Shown piece by piece: positions 51,853 to 60,604 of a stretch of DNA of 64,000 bases. The DNA is taken from positions 2,154,001 through 2,218,000 of the forward strand of contig NZ_CP072913.1 in NCBI RefSeq assembly GCF_017968885.1, written 5' to 3'. The position numbers and the translations under genes are program-made. The notes beneath the pieces were generated by a model. That model had not been told where the DNA came from and did not search any database. It saw only the letters and a program-made list of their open reading frames with translations. The stretch's first letter is position 1. Each line of letters begins with the position of its first letter. The stretch is from Pseudomonas sp. Tri1 (lineage in GTDB: Bacteria > Pseudomonadota > Gammaproteobacteria > Pseudomonadales > Pseudomonadaceae).

Positions 51853-53124
51853 ACCCCTCCAGTTTTTGCCTTGATCGACTGCAACAGCTTCTATGCCAGT
51901 TGCGAGCGCGTGTTTCGACCCGACCTGGCCCGTGTGCCCATTGTGGTGGTGTTTAGCAACAATGACGGCTGCGTGATCGCCCGCAGCTACGACGCCAAGC
52001 CCTATGTGAAGATGGGCGAGCCGTATTTCCAGATCAAGCACAAGTTGCATAAGCACGGCATCGTCCCGTTCTCGTCGAACTATGCGCTCTACGGCGACAT
52101 GAGTGAGCGGGTCATGACACTCGTTGAATCAATGGTGCCCGCCGTCGAGGTCTACAGCATCGACGAAGCCTTTGCCGACATGACCGGCATTGATGGCCGG
52201 GATGCGCTTGGCAGGAAGATCCGCAGCCAGGTGCTTCGCTGCACAGGTATCCCGGTTGGGGTGGGGATCGCCCACACCAAAACCTTGGCAAAGCTGGCAA
52301 ATCACACCGCCAAACGGCTCCAGGTGGAGACCGGCGGTGTGGTCGATATCTGCGACCCGTTCAAGCGTGACTGGGTTCTGCGCAACACCGACGTGTCCGA
52401 GGTCTGGGGCGTCGGTCGCAAGATGAAACTTCACCTGGACGCCATGGGCATCAAGACTGCAATGGACCTGGCGAAGGCCGACCCGTGGACGCTACGCAAG
52501 AAGTTCAGCGTGGTGATCGAGAAGACTGCCCGGGAGCTGGCCGGCACGCCGTGCCTGGAATTGGATGAACCGGACCCGCCGAAGCAGGAGATCTGCTGTA
52601 GTCGGATGTTTGGTAAGCGACTCACGGAGCTAGCTCCGATCAAGGAGGCGGTGGCCACCTACATGATGCGAGCCTCGGAAAAGCTCAGAGCGCAAAAGTC
52701 GCTGTGCAAGAAGATCCGCGTCAGCATCCGCACCGGCATGTTCAACCCGGAGGAGGCGAAGTATGCCAATGGCGTGCTGATTGACATGCCGTATCCAACG
52801 GACGATGTACGGCTGCTGACCAAGACGGCCGTGGACGCGCTCGACCGAGTGTTCCGACCAGGCTTCAAGTACAGCAAGGCTGAGATGCTGTTGATGAACC
52901 TCTGTCAGCAGGGGGAGTACACCGACGACCTGTTTGCCACCTCCCAGCCTGCAGATGCCACGAGACTGATGGCGGTGTTGGGCGAGATCAATGGGCGTTG
53001 GGGCAGGGGGACGCTCCGATCAGCTAGCGTACCCGTCAACCCAAACTGGGGAATGCGTCGGGAAATGATGAGTCGGAGCTTTACAACTAAGCTAGACCAG
53101 TTATGGACGGTTCGATGTGATTAA
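51845..53124 (+). CDS. umuC: UmuC, catalytic subunit of DNA polymerase V, with 5' frameshift
   Basis: A Y-family polymerase for translesion synthesis. The body from 51871 keeps the catalytic DCNSFYASCERVF, the YSIDEAFADM acidic pair, the helix-hairpin-helix region, and the C-terminal little-finger domain (417 residues, near normal length). The natural ATG at 51845 overlaps the umuD stop. One A is missing in the run after codon 3, so that reading ends within ten codons. Translation would have to start at a TTG (51871) or not at all. Without UmuD' it would be poorly active. Confidence 0.8.
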
Positions 53125-53143
53125 CTTGTGGAAGTCAAGTATC

Positions 53144-54202
53144 TTACATTCTTAATACCAAACTTTTTACCCATGACATGCATGATTCGATAGCCCATGA
53201 TGTCTGTTGTGGTGTTAGTTCCGGCCGGTCTTTACTACCGGCCCCGTGGCTGAAGGGATTTCGTATCTCTGTAAAAAAAGACTTAAGTGCATCTCGCTCC
53301 CATGAAGTTATAAAGGCTCCATTTTTTTCGCTGCTTAAGTTGTCTATATAGTTGTGAGCGCCTCGTTCTTTTCCATGAGTCCAGCATTTATGGTCAGATA
53401 TGATTTTTATCGCGCTTTCTAATGCGCGAGCTGCGAAAAAGGCTGGGTCACGGCCATTGGCATCTCTTTGATCAAGTGCTTCTTTCATATCAGAGTCTAC
53501 ATTTTTCCAGATTGGTGCCGCCACTAAAGACCAAAATGCATTCTCAATATGTTGCTGGGTTAGCTCATCTGTTGAGGCTTGGATAAATCCATTATGATAG
53601 TTGAGTGGATAATTGGCTCTGAGGAAACGCTCGTTTAATTCATGTACAGCATCTTGAAAAGCTATATTTTCAGATCGGTTTATCGCTTTAAGTCCGTCTG
53701 ACCTTTTTCCAGGAATCACCATCCCAAGAACGGTGGAACGTTGTGATTGCTGACGCTCGGCAGTAGCAATATCTTCTTCCAAGCGTAAGTTCATCAAACG
53801 AATCTGTTCATCACGGTGGCGAAAGGCGAGTTCAATAAAGCTGAGCCGCTCCTTCATGAATCGATCGGGAGAAAAATCAGTTTGATAAGGCATGCAGATA
53901 AAATCTCTACAAATTTTATTAATTGTCCATGTGCCAGTTGTTGTGTGCGGCTGTCCAAGTTGCATTGTCTGGTAAGAGTAATATTTTTGCGCAAGATCCT
54001 CCTTGCCAAGCTCTCTGCATAAACGGTCATGTATCAACGTATAAGAAGCTTTAGCGATGGGGTTTTCTTGTCCTTGAGTCCAGTAGGGGAAAAGCTGTTC
54101 TATTAGCTGTATGCATTGATTCAAAACGCGACGTTCAGTTTCTGTGAACTCTTTCCAAAGCGGCAAATTGGTATATCGGTCAGCAAAAATATCAGTAAGC
54201 AT
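53144..54202 (-). CDS. AbiJ-like HEPN protein, predicted phage-defence RNase
   Basis: A 352-residue protein beginning MLTDIFADRYTNLPLWKEF, which recalls the AbiJ N-terminal domain 4 family. Its C-terminus carries EIRNPFSHG, an R-x4-H motif (Arg314, His319) that is the catalytic signature of HEPN ribonucleases. The base composition is visibly AT-rich against the chromosome. Third gene of a same-strand cluster, 117 bases after the AlbA_2 gene. Likely role: abortive infection by RNA cleavage; inferred from motif and context, not proven. The frame is open from 54259 but the ATG at 54202 matches the family. Confidence 0.7.
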   Translation of the reverse strand: MLTDIFADRYTNLPLWKEFTETERRVLNQCIQLIEQLFPYWTQGQENPIAKASYTLIHDRLCRELGKEDLAQKYYSYQTMQLGQPHTTTGTWTINKICRDFICMPYQTDFSPDRFMKERLSFIELAFRHRDEQIRLMNLRLEEDIATAERQQSQRSTVLGMVIPGKRSDGLKAINRSENIAFQDAVHELNERFLRANYPLNYHNGFIQASTDELTQQHIENAFWSLVAAPIWKNVDSDMKEALDQRDANGRDPAFFAARALESAIKIISDHKCWTHGKERGAHNYIDNLSSEKNGAFITSWERDALKSFFTEIRNPFSHGAGSKDRPELTPQQTSWAIESCMSWVKSLVLRM

Positions 54203-54319
54203 GGTGACACCAAGCTGAGAGGAAAAATTGAGCGTAGATCGTGCTAGGAGGTTATGCAAGCTGTAAATAGCTCGGGCTGATAAGGGGGCACCTAGATAAC
54301 GTTATGATATGGGAAGCGG

Positions 54320-55783
54320 TCATGTAGCCTGAGAGGACCGGCTGCAAGACGATACTGGTTCGTCTTGATCATCTCTGACGGCGTAGCCACACTCATATTG
54401 TAGGTATTCTCCATCGGCATCGTATTCCTTGCCGCCTATAGTCATGCTTTGAGTAAATGAAGTCCTTGTACTAAGTGGAGACTCGCAAATTGGGCAGAGG
54501 AGGTCTGTCTCTTTCAGTAGTTGTAATTGAGAAGAGATATTAGATCTCAGGTCTAACAGTTCCCTGGTTTTTGATGAAAGCTCCCCCTTGTATTTTTCTC
54601 CATCTTGTTGAAGTCTGCGGATCTCCTCTAAAGCTATATGTACTCGCTTGTTTAAAGCGGACAAAAGGTTGTCGGCAAAACAATAGCGATCACAGATATA
54701 TACAAAAAGTTTATGCCCCTCTAGGACGCATGTGGAAGTGCCATGCCGTACCCATGTTTCTCCGCTTGAGGAAAAGTACATTTCATTCGGCCTTCCTTTG
54801 GGTATAATAATCTCAACGACAAACTGGTCGGTTACCTCTGAGCCCGAACTTATTAATGGGTGGCTGACAATTTTAATTGAACTTTGCGGAAAGTTGGGGG
54901 AGATAGAGTGTATGGTGGCAGTTAATAGCCGCTGAAGTTCGTCTCTTTCGTCCCGATTTAGTTTTACGCCCTCGACAATTCCTTCGTCCGTTACTCCGAA
55001 TAGAATTCGTCCACCATCAGAGTTAAGAAAGCCTATTAGATATTTTTTTAACTGTTGAGCAATGGTCTTGGCAGAGTTTTTGGAGTTGACGGATTTGAAC
55101 TCCAATATTTCGGATTCCTCCTCCAAAAGCCTTTCTCGTAGTCTGAAGGCAAGTGGATTGAATCTTGAAAGAGTTTCGTCAAATTCATCTCCGATAGGGC
55201 AGTCATCGGGTTTATAATAGCCGGCCCGTATTAGTCTAGTAAAGTTCAACTCGAAAATTTCTTCGTTGTCATAAATTTCGCAAAGTAGGCGCTCGAAATG
55301 GAAGCCGTAAAGCCATATGTCTTCTGAAGGTAGTAGTAGTCCTGAGCTGGAGCCCTGTAAGAAATCTAAAAAATGAAGTTGGAAATTGTTTGTATTGAGG
55401 TGTTCCATGTAGTCATAAGAGTGGCTGTCTTGGGTTTTCCAGGCTTTAGCTAGATCTATGAGTTGTTCAAGAGAAAACGAGCAAGCATAGTCGAGAAATG
55501 GTTTGCACTGAGGTAAACAATGCTCGTCTAACTCAAGATATCCTTTTTTAAGGGTGGAGATTATGTCGTTATGCACTTGGTCTAGAGAGTATCCAAGCGC
55601 CTCTAATCTACGGCGTAATTCTCGGACGGAGATTTCGTAAGCTCGAAAGAATGAATTATCCGATAGGTCGCCAATAGCAACAAGATCAGCAGTATTGAAA
55701 AGGCTAGCATATTTGTCGTCTACGCGCTTGGCTGTACCACCCAGGTACGTTCCACCAATGCTTACTTCGCTCTCGGTTGCCAT
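54320..55783 (-). CDS. AlbA_2/Schlafen-like protein with zinc ribbon
   Basis: A 487-residue protein. Residues 1-220 are helical and not recognised. At 222-352 an AlbA_2 domain is seen: ESEILEFKSVNSKN, FLNSDGGRILFGVTDEG, and ETWVRHGTST at its end. A coiled coil follows (about 372-428), then a C-terminal zinc ribbon (C430, C433, C465). AlbA_2 domains bind nucleic acid and occur in prokaryotic Schlafen-like and other defence proteins. GGGGAG precedes the ATG. It is the middle gene of the AT-rich cluster, starting 38 bases after the YaaC-like stop. Confidence 0.72.
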   Translation of the reverse strand: MATESEVSIGGTYLGGTAKRVDDKYASLFNTADLVAIGDLSDNSFFRAYEISVRELRRRLEALGYSLDQVHNDIISTLKKGYLELDEHCLPQCKPFLDYACSFSLEQLIDLAKAWKTQDSHSYDYMEHLNTNNFQLHFLDFLQGSSSGLLLPSEDIWLYGFHFERLLCEIYDNEEIFELNFTRLIRAGYYKPDDCPIGDEFDETLSRFNPLAFRLRERLLEEESEILEFKSVNSKNSAKTIAQQLKKYLIGFLNSDGGRILFGVTDEGIVEGVKLNRDERDELQRLLTATIHSISPNFPQSSIKIVSHPLISSGSEVTDQFVVEIIIPKGRPNEMYFSSSGETWVRHGTSTCVLEGHKLFVYICDRYCFADNLLSALNKRVHIALEEIRRLQQDGEKYKGELSSKTRELLDLRSNISSQLQLLKETDLLCPICESPLSTRTSFTQSMTIGGKEYDADGEYLQYECGYAVRDDQDEPVSSCSRSSQAT

Positions 55784-55821
55784 TCAGCTCCCCTGCTATA
55801 TCTAAGGTAAGTGTAAGTAGT

Positions 55822-56847
55822 CTAGTTTCTCCCAGGAAGTATAAACTCATGCCCTGTGAGCTCAGACGAAATTTCATCTACGAATTGAGCGGATGCCGAA
55901 GAAATGAACTCCGAAAGGAGCCAGTTATGCTGGCAATCGAAGTGTCTCGAAAGTTTGTCGGGCTCATACCTGGCCATCTCGGATAATTTATGCATAGCAG
56001 CAAATGCAATAGTCATAGAACTTCTTTGAATAAGTCCGGAAATATTTCCCCCTCGTTTGAGGTACCAAAAACTTTGAGCTCCGTTTATATAGTAGATTTT
56101 TTTTCTAAGTTTAGTATGGTATGTTTTATACCTCGCTAGGTTTTGGGGTACCTGTTTTGCTTTCCATTTGAATCTGTCGGTTGAGCGGATTGTGAATGAG
56201 TCTTCTATGCTTATATCTCTTTCAAATTTTATGGGTAGCTTGTTTGTTGTGTGGTTCGTTGCATATTGATCTGTGATTCTAGCACTAAACCATGCTTCAT
56301 CAGTTTTTGCTGATTTAACGATTTTTGGTTCTTTTAAGGGTATGAATAGTTCTGTGTCAGAACTAAAAGTCAAGGTGAATGCTCGGTGGATCCCAGGAAG
56401 GTTATAAAGCAGATCTTTCAATGTGTAGGTGTCTTGGACTGCCGGCTCGCCTAAATGTCGGCATAGTGCGGGGAGAATTCCAGAAGTTTTGAACTTCACC
56501 TGTTCGTTACTCAGTGACGTGTGTCCTTTTTTTGTATAGCCGGATACGCCGTGTTCATCACTGAATTGGACTCCTTTTGCGAGTAGTAGAGTTTTTGTTG
56601 CGTTCAGGAAGCAATAGTAAGCAGTAAGAGGAGCTGATGTTTTAGGAAGCATTTTTGTAGCGTCGTAGAAGCTTCTTGCTTGGCTCCAGAAAAAACGAGC
56701 ATCTTTTTTTCCGGCTCGTTTTAGCCAAAGATCCACATAATCCCAGGTACTTGTGACAAGCACGGTTTTTTCATTGAAGTGGGGGGTTGTTACTGATTTG
56801 TGAATAGTCAGATTCTTGTTTTTATATTTTATATCTCGATGTGTCAT
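55822..56847 (-). CDS. YaaC-like protein
   Basis: A 341-residue soluble protein with the block FFWSQARSFYDATKMLPKTS then APLTAYYCFLNATKTLLLA. I recognise this as the core of the YaaC family, known in Bacillus and in defence islands but of unknown biochemical role. It may be HEPN-related. AAGGGAC lies eight bases before the ATG. It is the first gene of the three-gene AT-rich cluster and so probably sets its promoter in the 56848-57000 gap. Codon use is rich in A/T third positions, unlike the flanking genes. Confidence 0.68.
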   Translation of the reverse strand: MTHRDIKYKNKNLTIHKSVTTPHFNEKTVLVTSTWDYVDLWLKRAGKKDARFFWSQARSFYDATKMLPKTSAPLTAYYCFLNATKTLLLAKGVQFSDEHGVSGYTKKGHTSLSNEQVKFKTSGILPALCRHLGEPAVQDTYTLKDLLYNLPGIHRAFTLTFSSDTELFIPLKEPKIVKSAKTDEAWFSARITDQYATNHTTNKLPIKFERDISIEDSFTIRSTDRFKWKAKQVPQNLARYKTYHTKLRKKIYYINGAQSFWYLKRGGNISGLIQRSSMTIAFAAMHKLSEMARYEPDKLSRHFDCQHNWLLSEFISSASAQFVDEISSELTGHEFILPGRN

Positions 56848-57253
56848 TGCAGTCCCTTATAAAAGTACGTGCCTAACCCTTTCCTAAGCATAGGGCTGCA
56901 AGCGAGATATGGCAATTTGACATTCTGGAGATGTTTTGGAGGTGATTGTCGCTAATCAGTATTTAGCATGATCAGGGGCGTACGCCTTGATGGATGAAAA
57001 GCTTTGGAAGATAGACGGTAGAAGGCTTGGCTAAGCTAACGGGCGCGGAGTCGTGGCAATTTCCGTGCCAGTCGTTGTGATCTATCGAAAAATCAGGTTA
57101 TCTCCGAGCGCCAAATCAGAACCTATCCTGCCGAACGGTGTGATTCTCCTCAGCGGCGCACTGATTAAGGAAGCCAAATCGGGTTTGCTGAATACTTGCT
57201 ACAAGAGAGACTTAGAGAGCGCTTGTAAGCAAGCAGAGCGGGAGGCACAGTGG

Positions 57254-57333
57254 TTAATCCGTCCAATCCATCATCGGGGCAACGGAGAAGCGTCGAGAGA
57301 TGGGCTGAGGTGGAATTTTTTGTAGAGGCATGG
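57254..57333 (-). pseudogene. dusA: Displaced 5' end of dusA
   Basis: Read on the minus strand from 57333 it gives MPLQKIPPQPISRR, FSVAPMMDWTD and then a stop, the start of DusA followed by foreign sequence. Upstream it still shares CAGTTTATCAG with the sequence before the intact dusA. It is the original gene start left behind by the insertion. Confidence 0.8.
57261..57286. other. Right attachment-type direct repeat (dusA core copy)
   Basis: 26 bases identical to 49338-49363. The stretch 56848-57260 before it holds no gene I can name; a 90-residue open frame there runs across the repeat and is not convincing. Confidence 0.82.
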
Positions 57334-57440
57334 GAGATCTGGGATGCAAATTGCGGAGGGGGCACAGTTTATCAGGTATGGGATGGAGTGAACGCGACTG
57401 ATCTCGCGTCGGGGGGCAAAATAACAAACTGGGCCTTACG

Positions 57441-58163
57441 TCACTGGCTCATGCTTAAGCTAATAATGGTTTCGGTTTGAATTTCTACCAGGCTTAACGC
57501 ACCATCAGAAAATGAGCAGCCGGTGTCGATATAGACAACATTGCCCAAGTGTATAACACCGGGTACTGAAGAGTGCCCTACATAGAGCCGGTCTATTCCT
57601 TTAATGGAAGTGTGATCTTGTTGCTCGATCTTCTCTCTTGCATACAGCGCAGTTTTCAAGGCTTGCCGCTGATGTTGCTCTCCAAAACTTCCAGTGATAG
57701 CGTCCTTGGCTTCCTGCCATCCATCGTTACTCCTGATGACAGGGGCTTCGGCATGGACTATTCCGATTGTTTGATCGCTTGATAAATTGATTTCAATGAT
57801 CAGTGGGAGTGCTTGCAAGGCTTTCAAGAGTTCATGTTGGACGGGGGGTTGTAGCTCGTAGAGCCAAGCGCCACCGTTTCGGATATGTCGGGGTATGTCC
57901 CCATGGCCGGAGATACAGTCAATAAGCATCTGCTCATGATTGCCACGCACGGCATGGAACCACGGCTTCTCGAGCCAGTTCAATACATCTATGGAGTCGG
58001 GGCCGCGGTCGATGAGGTCTCCCACGGAAAAAATACGATCCAGCTCAGTGTCGAAGTCTAGTTTGTCTAAGGCCGTTGTTAGAAGTTTGAAATGTCCATG
58101 AATGTCGCCCACTACAAAGTCGCGACCTTTTTTGTTGGGTGGGAAAGATCTCGTCCTGTACAT
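57441..58163 (-). CDS. PrpA-type Ser/Thr (PP2B-like) metallophosphatase
   Basis: A 240-residue calcineurin-like phosphatase with all metal motifs: GDIHGHFKLL, SVGDLIDRGPDSI, RGNHEQM, and His residues in YVGHSSVPG. It resembles phage lambda protein phosphatase and E. coli PrpA/PrpB. Targets unknown. It lies just outside the right repeat of the dusA island, convergent with nothing on that side, so it belongs to the old host flank or to an earlier insertion. No strong ribosome site precedes the ATG. Confidence 0.9.
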   Translation of the reverse strand: MYRTRSFPPNKKGRDFVVGDIHGHFKLLTTALDKLDFDTELDRIFSVGDLIDRGPDSIDVLNWLEKPWFHAVRGNHEQMLIDCISGHGDIPRHIRNGGAWLYELQPPVQHELLKALQALPLIIEINLSSDQTIGIVHAEAPVIRSNDGWQEAKDAITGSFGEQHQRQALKTALYAREKIEQQDHTSIKGIDRLYVGHSSVPGVIHLGNVVYIDTGCSFSDGALSLVEIQTETIISLSMSQ

Positions 58164-58256
58164 TTTCAGTGCTTCAGCAGATGTTGATTGGCGGTGACTG
58201 TATCACTTGGCGAAATAAACAGTAAGCCGCTGAGCGGGGGGAATAACGTCGTACGG

Positions 58257-58856
58257 TCAAGCTTGAATCGCCTGCCCAATACACTTCTCAAAAACCTGCT
58301 CCATAGGCTCCATGACGCCGTTATAAGCCGCGATATTGGCGTAGATCCACTCGTCCTTCTCAATCCCCCACCAACTGATTTCAAACCCGGCATTCATGAT
58401 GAGGTGTTCAAACAGGATGCGTTGCGCACGGCCATTGCCTTCGCGGAAGGGGTGTACGACGTTGATGTCGGAATAGGCCTCTGCCACAGCAGCTATCAGC
58501 TCAGCTCGCTCCATGCCCTCGAACCAGTTTGCCGCGGCCATGGCCATGAAGATCTTGCTGGCTTCTTTCTCCATGTACTCGGGTTGGCAGAAGCGGGTGG
58601 CTTGTTTGGACATGCCAACGGTGCGCAGCTCCCCGGCCCACTCGAACAGGTCCGAAAAGAGAATTCGATGAATGTGCTGCAGGTCAGCCAGGCTGTAGGG
58701 AGGAGGGCTGAATTCGACGTTGTCCGCTGCGATGGCCGAGAGTTGTTGTTCGGCTTCGCTTAGGGTCAGTTCGTCACGGATATCGAGTTTGTTGCGAAGG
58801 ACCGTGGAGCCGGGATAGCAATAAGCGTCCTCGCCGACTCCATATTTGTCAGGCAT
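58257..58856 (-). CDS. fic: Fic-domain toxin (AMP transferase)
   Basis: Fic enzymes attach AMP to target proteins. The 199-residue protein has the full catalytic motif HPFREGNGRAQR at 135-146, with the His and both Arg intact. No inhibitory helix is seen in it. That role falls to the gene just upstream, making this a class I pair like VbhT/VbhA. The FIC flap region LRTVGMSKQATRFCQPE is visible. Its ATG overlaps the antitoxin stop. Targets in such toxins include DNA gyrase and Topo IV; none is proven here. Confidence 0.93.
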   Translation of the reverse strand: MPDKYGVGEDAYCYPGSTVLRNKLDIRDELTLSEAEQQLSAIAADNVEFSPPPYSLADLQHIHRILFSDLFEWAGELRTVGMSKQATRFCQPEYMEKEASKIFMAMAAANWFEGMERAELIAAVAEAYSDINVVHPFREGNGRAQRILFEHLIMNAGFEISWWGIEKDEWIYANIAAYNGVMEPMEQVFEKCIGQAIQA

Positions 58857-59025
58857 TAGTTCTGGTCTGGGTGAAGGCCTTCAAGACCTCTTCACGCGTT
58901 GGCATTTTGCGTTCGCCGTCCGCGAAGGTCACTTTGAAGCCTTCCAGACGGAGGCTGGCCGCGTAGTTGGATCTACGCGTCCTGGCGGCATAGGCTTTTT
59001 TGGTTTCAAGGCTGATATTGCCCAT
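58849..59025 (-). CDS. Fic antitoxin, VbhA-like
   Basis: A 58-residue protein with the class I inhibitory motif S/T-x3-E-G/N at Ser24 to Gly29 (SLRLEG), whose Glu28 should block ATP positioning in the partner Fic site. It starts MGNISLETKKAYAARTRR, with GAGGTC upstream of the ATG at 59025. It precedes fic and overlaps its start by eight bases, so the two are coupled. Confidence 0.88.
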   Translation of the reverse strand: MGNISLETKKAYAARTRRSNYAASLRLEGFKVTFADGERKMPTREEVLKAFTQTRTNA

Positions 59026-59138
59026 GGGGCTGGACCTCAAATCGCGCTGGTGGGCGGATTATAGCCGATCCTGTTGGCATGGCCTACGTCGCGCCTGGAC
59101 GAATCAAGTTTGACTGTGCGGGGCTGCTTTCGGGCTGA

Positions 59139-59345
59139 CTATTCCAGATTGTGAGCAGTCTTTGATAGTAGGCCTTGGCGCAGTAGATGGTTGATGACGG
59201 TTTGATATCCAGTGCCGGCACTTTCGGCGTACTCGCAAGCGGCCTTGATCACTTCATCATCAAGCATGATGGTTATGCGGGTTTTTCCTTCGCTGCTCGT
59301 AACGGGACCCCGCTTGGCCGTGCTGAAGTCGTATTCTTCTCTCAT
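59139..59345 (-). CDS. Orphan BrnA-like ribbon-helix-helix protein
   Basis: A 68-residue protein, MREEYDFSTAKRGPVTSSEG, with KTRITIMLDDEVIKAACEYA, which matches the N-terminal arm and RHH motif of BrnA antitoxins. No brnT is found beside it, unlike the pair at 49577. AGGGA precedes the ATG. It may be a repressor left after loss of a toxin. Confidence 0.78.
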   Translation of the reverse strand: MREEYDFSTAKRGPVTSSEGKTRITIMLDDEVIKAACEYAESAGTGYQTVINHLLRQGLLSKTAHNLE

Positions 59346-59658
59346 AAGCTATCCCTGGGTATTGCGCAGTTCATTTTTAAAGCTATTCGTGCGCCCATGG
59401 CTGCGCTTCACCGTACGATAGAATCTTTGATGATGCCAAAGCGTTGAGCACTCATTCGTTTCGAGATTTGTCCTTGTCACCCCTAGCTGCGCAGCTCAAT
59501 CCATCTCCGGACACCCCATCGGAAATTTTCCTCAAACTGCGTCGCTCCCCGCTGACTATCCACCCAATTACCCCGTGAGCTAAGTTTTCTCCGTCGCTGC
59601 AAATTCAGCGAGAGGGTGTGGAAGCCCTCACGAAAACCTAGCGCGTTGCACCGCTAAA

Positions 59659-60009
59659 TTAAAAAGCAGACGCTTTTCCTAGGTCTGCTGTTAAATTACG
59701 GCGGCTGTACGCGGGGCGCCTTCGGGTGCGCCGGGTCCTAGGTTCTCGGTCTTCCACAACCGCGTACAGCTGCCACCCACCAGGTGGAAGTGGTGAAGGC
59801 AGTTCCTTTACATAACCTAGGTACAAGCCAATGAAAAAGCTCACCCCCAACCCTCCGAAAACCACTGCCAATCCAAGGTGGCTTTCGTCTAGCGTCACCC
59901 AAGAATATCTCCTGCCAAATATCCGAATCTCGATCCCGGATTCGCTCCCTTTGCCAGCGGCATCCCAATCCGCCTCTGACCTTCCATCCCCGCAGGAGTA
60001 ACCCCTCAT
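59659..60009 (-). CDS. Doubtful small membrane-protein ORF
   Basis: An open frame with one good membrane helix (LAVVFGGLGVSFFIGLYLGY) and a basic Arg-rich tail ending LGKASAF. Similar reading frames occur in other fluorescens-group strains from memory, so it may be real. But its listed start shares bases with that of the opposite DUF3077 gene, so the true start is uncertain. The 59346-59658 stretch before it holds nothing I can support. Confidence 0.35.
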   Translation of the reverse strand: MRGYSCGDGRSEADWDAAGKGSESGIEIRIFGRRYSWVTLDESHLGLAVVFGGLGVSFFIGLYLGYVKELPSPLPPGGWQLYAVVEDREPRTRRTRRRPAYSRRNLTADLGKASAF

Positions 60010-60283
60010 GTCTCGCTACATGCCCATCACCGGTATCGAAAACAATTTCCACGCGCTCCTGATCGACACGGAAGCGCCGCTGGACGTGCTGCACGACACC
60101 GCCGCTTACCGCATCGCCGCCGTCACGCAGTTGCTGGAAAACCTCGCCATGCGTTCCGACATCAGTACGGACGCGGTGGTACTCCATGATTTCGCCCAAG
60201 TGCTAGCGATCCCTCTGCGCGACGGGTGTGATTTGCTGGATGTGATCGGGCGGCGATTGCAGGCACAGGTTCTGGCGTTGTAA
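60008..60283 (+). CDS. DUF3077 family protein
   Basis: A 91-residue soluble protein starting MSRYMPITGIENNFHALLID, with a helical middle (AAYRIAAVTQLLENLAMR). It belongs to the DUF3077 group, common and multi-copy in Pseudomonas. Function unknown. CAGGAG lies 11 bases before the ATG. REP doublets follow. Confidence 0.8.
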   Translation: MSRYMPITGIENNFHALLIDTEAPLDVLHDTAAYRIAAVTQLLENLAMRSDISTDAVVLHDFAQVLAIPLRDGCDLLDVIGRRLQAQVLAL

Positions 60284-60351
60284 TGAAAGTGGGCGACCTC
60301 ACGAGGTCGCCTGCATTGCCTTGCTCATCATCGTGTGCAGCCTGGAACCCC

Positions 60352-60576
60352 GTGGGAGCGAGCCTGCTCGCGATAGCGGTGGGTCAGTTGATGGAGATGT
60401 TGGATGTGCTGCCGCTATCGCGAGCAAGCTCGCTCCCACAGTTTTTCCGAGTTGTTCATAGATATTACGTTCACATCAAATCCCCTGTGGGAGCGAGCTT
60501 GCTCGCGATAGCGGTGGGTCATTTGATGAAAATGTCGGATGTGCTGCCGTCATCGCGAGCAGGCTCGCTCCCACAG
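60352..60576. repeat. Two REP doublets (REPIN-like)
   Basis: Inverted REP pairs at 60352-60441 and 60487-60576. Their inner spacers are about 80 per cent alike (GTGGGTCAGTTGATGGAG against GTGGGTCATTTGATGAAA, and both with GGATGTGCTGCCG), so the unit was duplicated as a whole. The family spacer is also found at 21973-22010. Confidence 0.88.
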
Positions 60577-60604
60577 CTTAGTCAACGTTTCGATGGGTTT
60601 GCTT

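Noticed and set aside
57053..57325. A 90-codon plus-strand open frame next to the right repeat
   Set aside because: It runs through the dusA core copy and the displaced dusA start on the other strand, and no integrase motif or other domain was seen.
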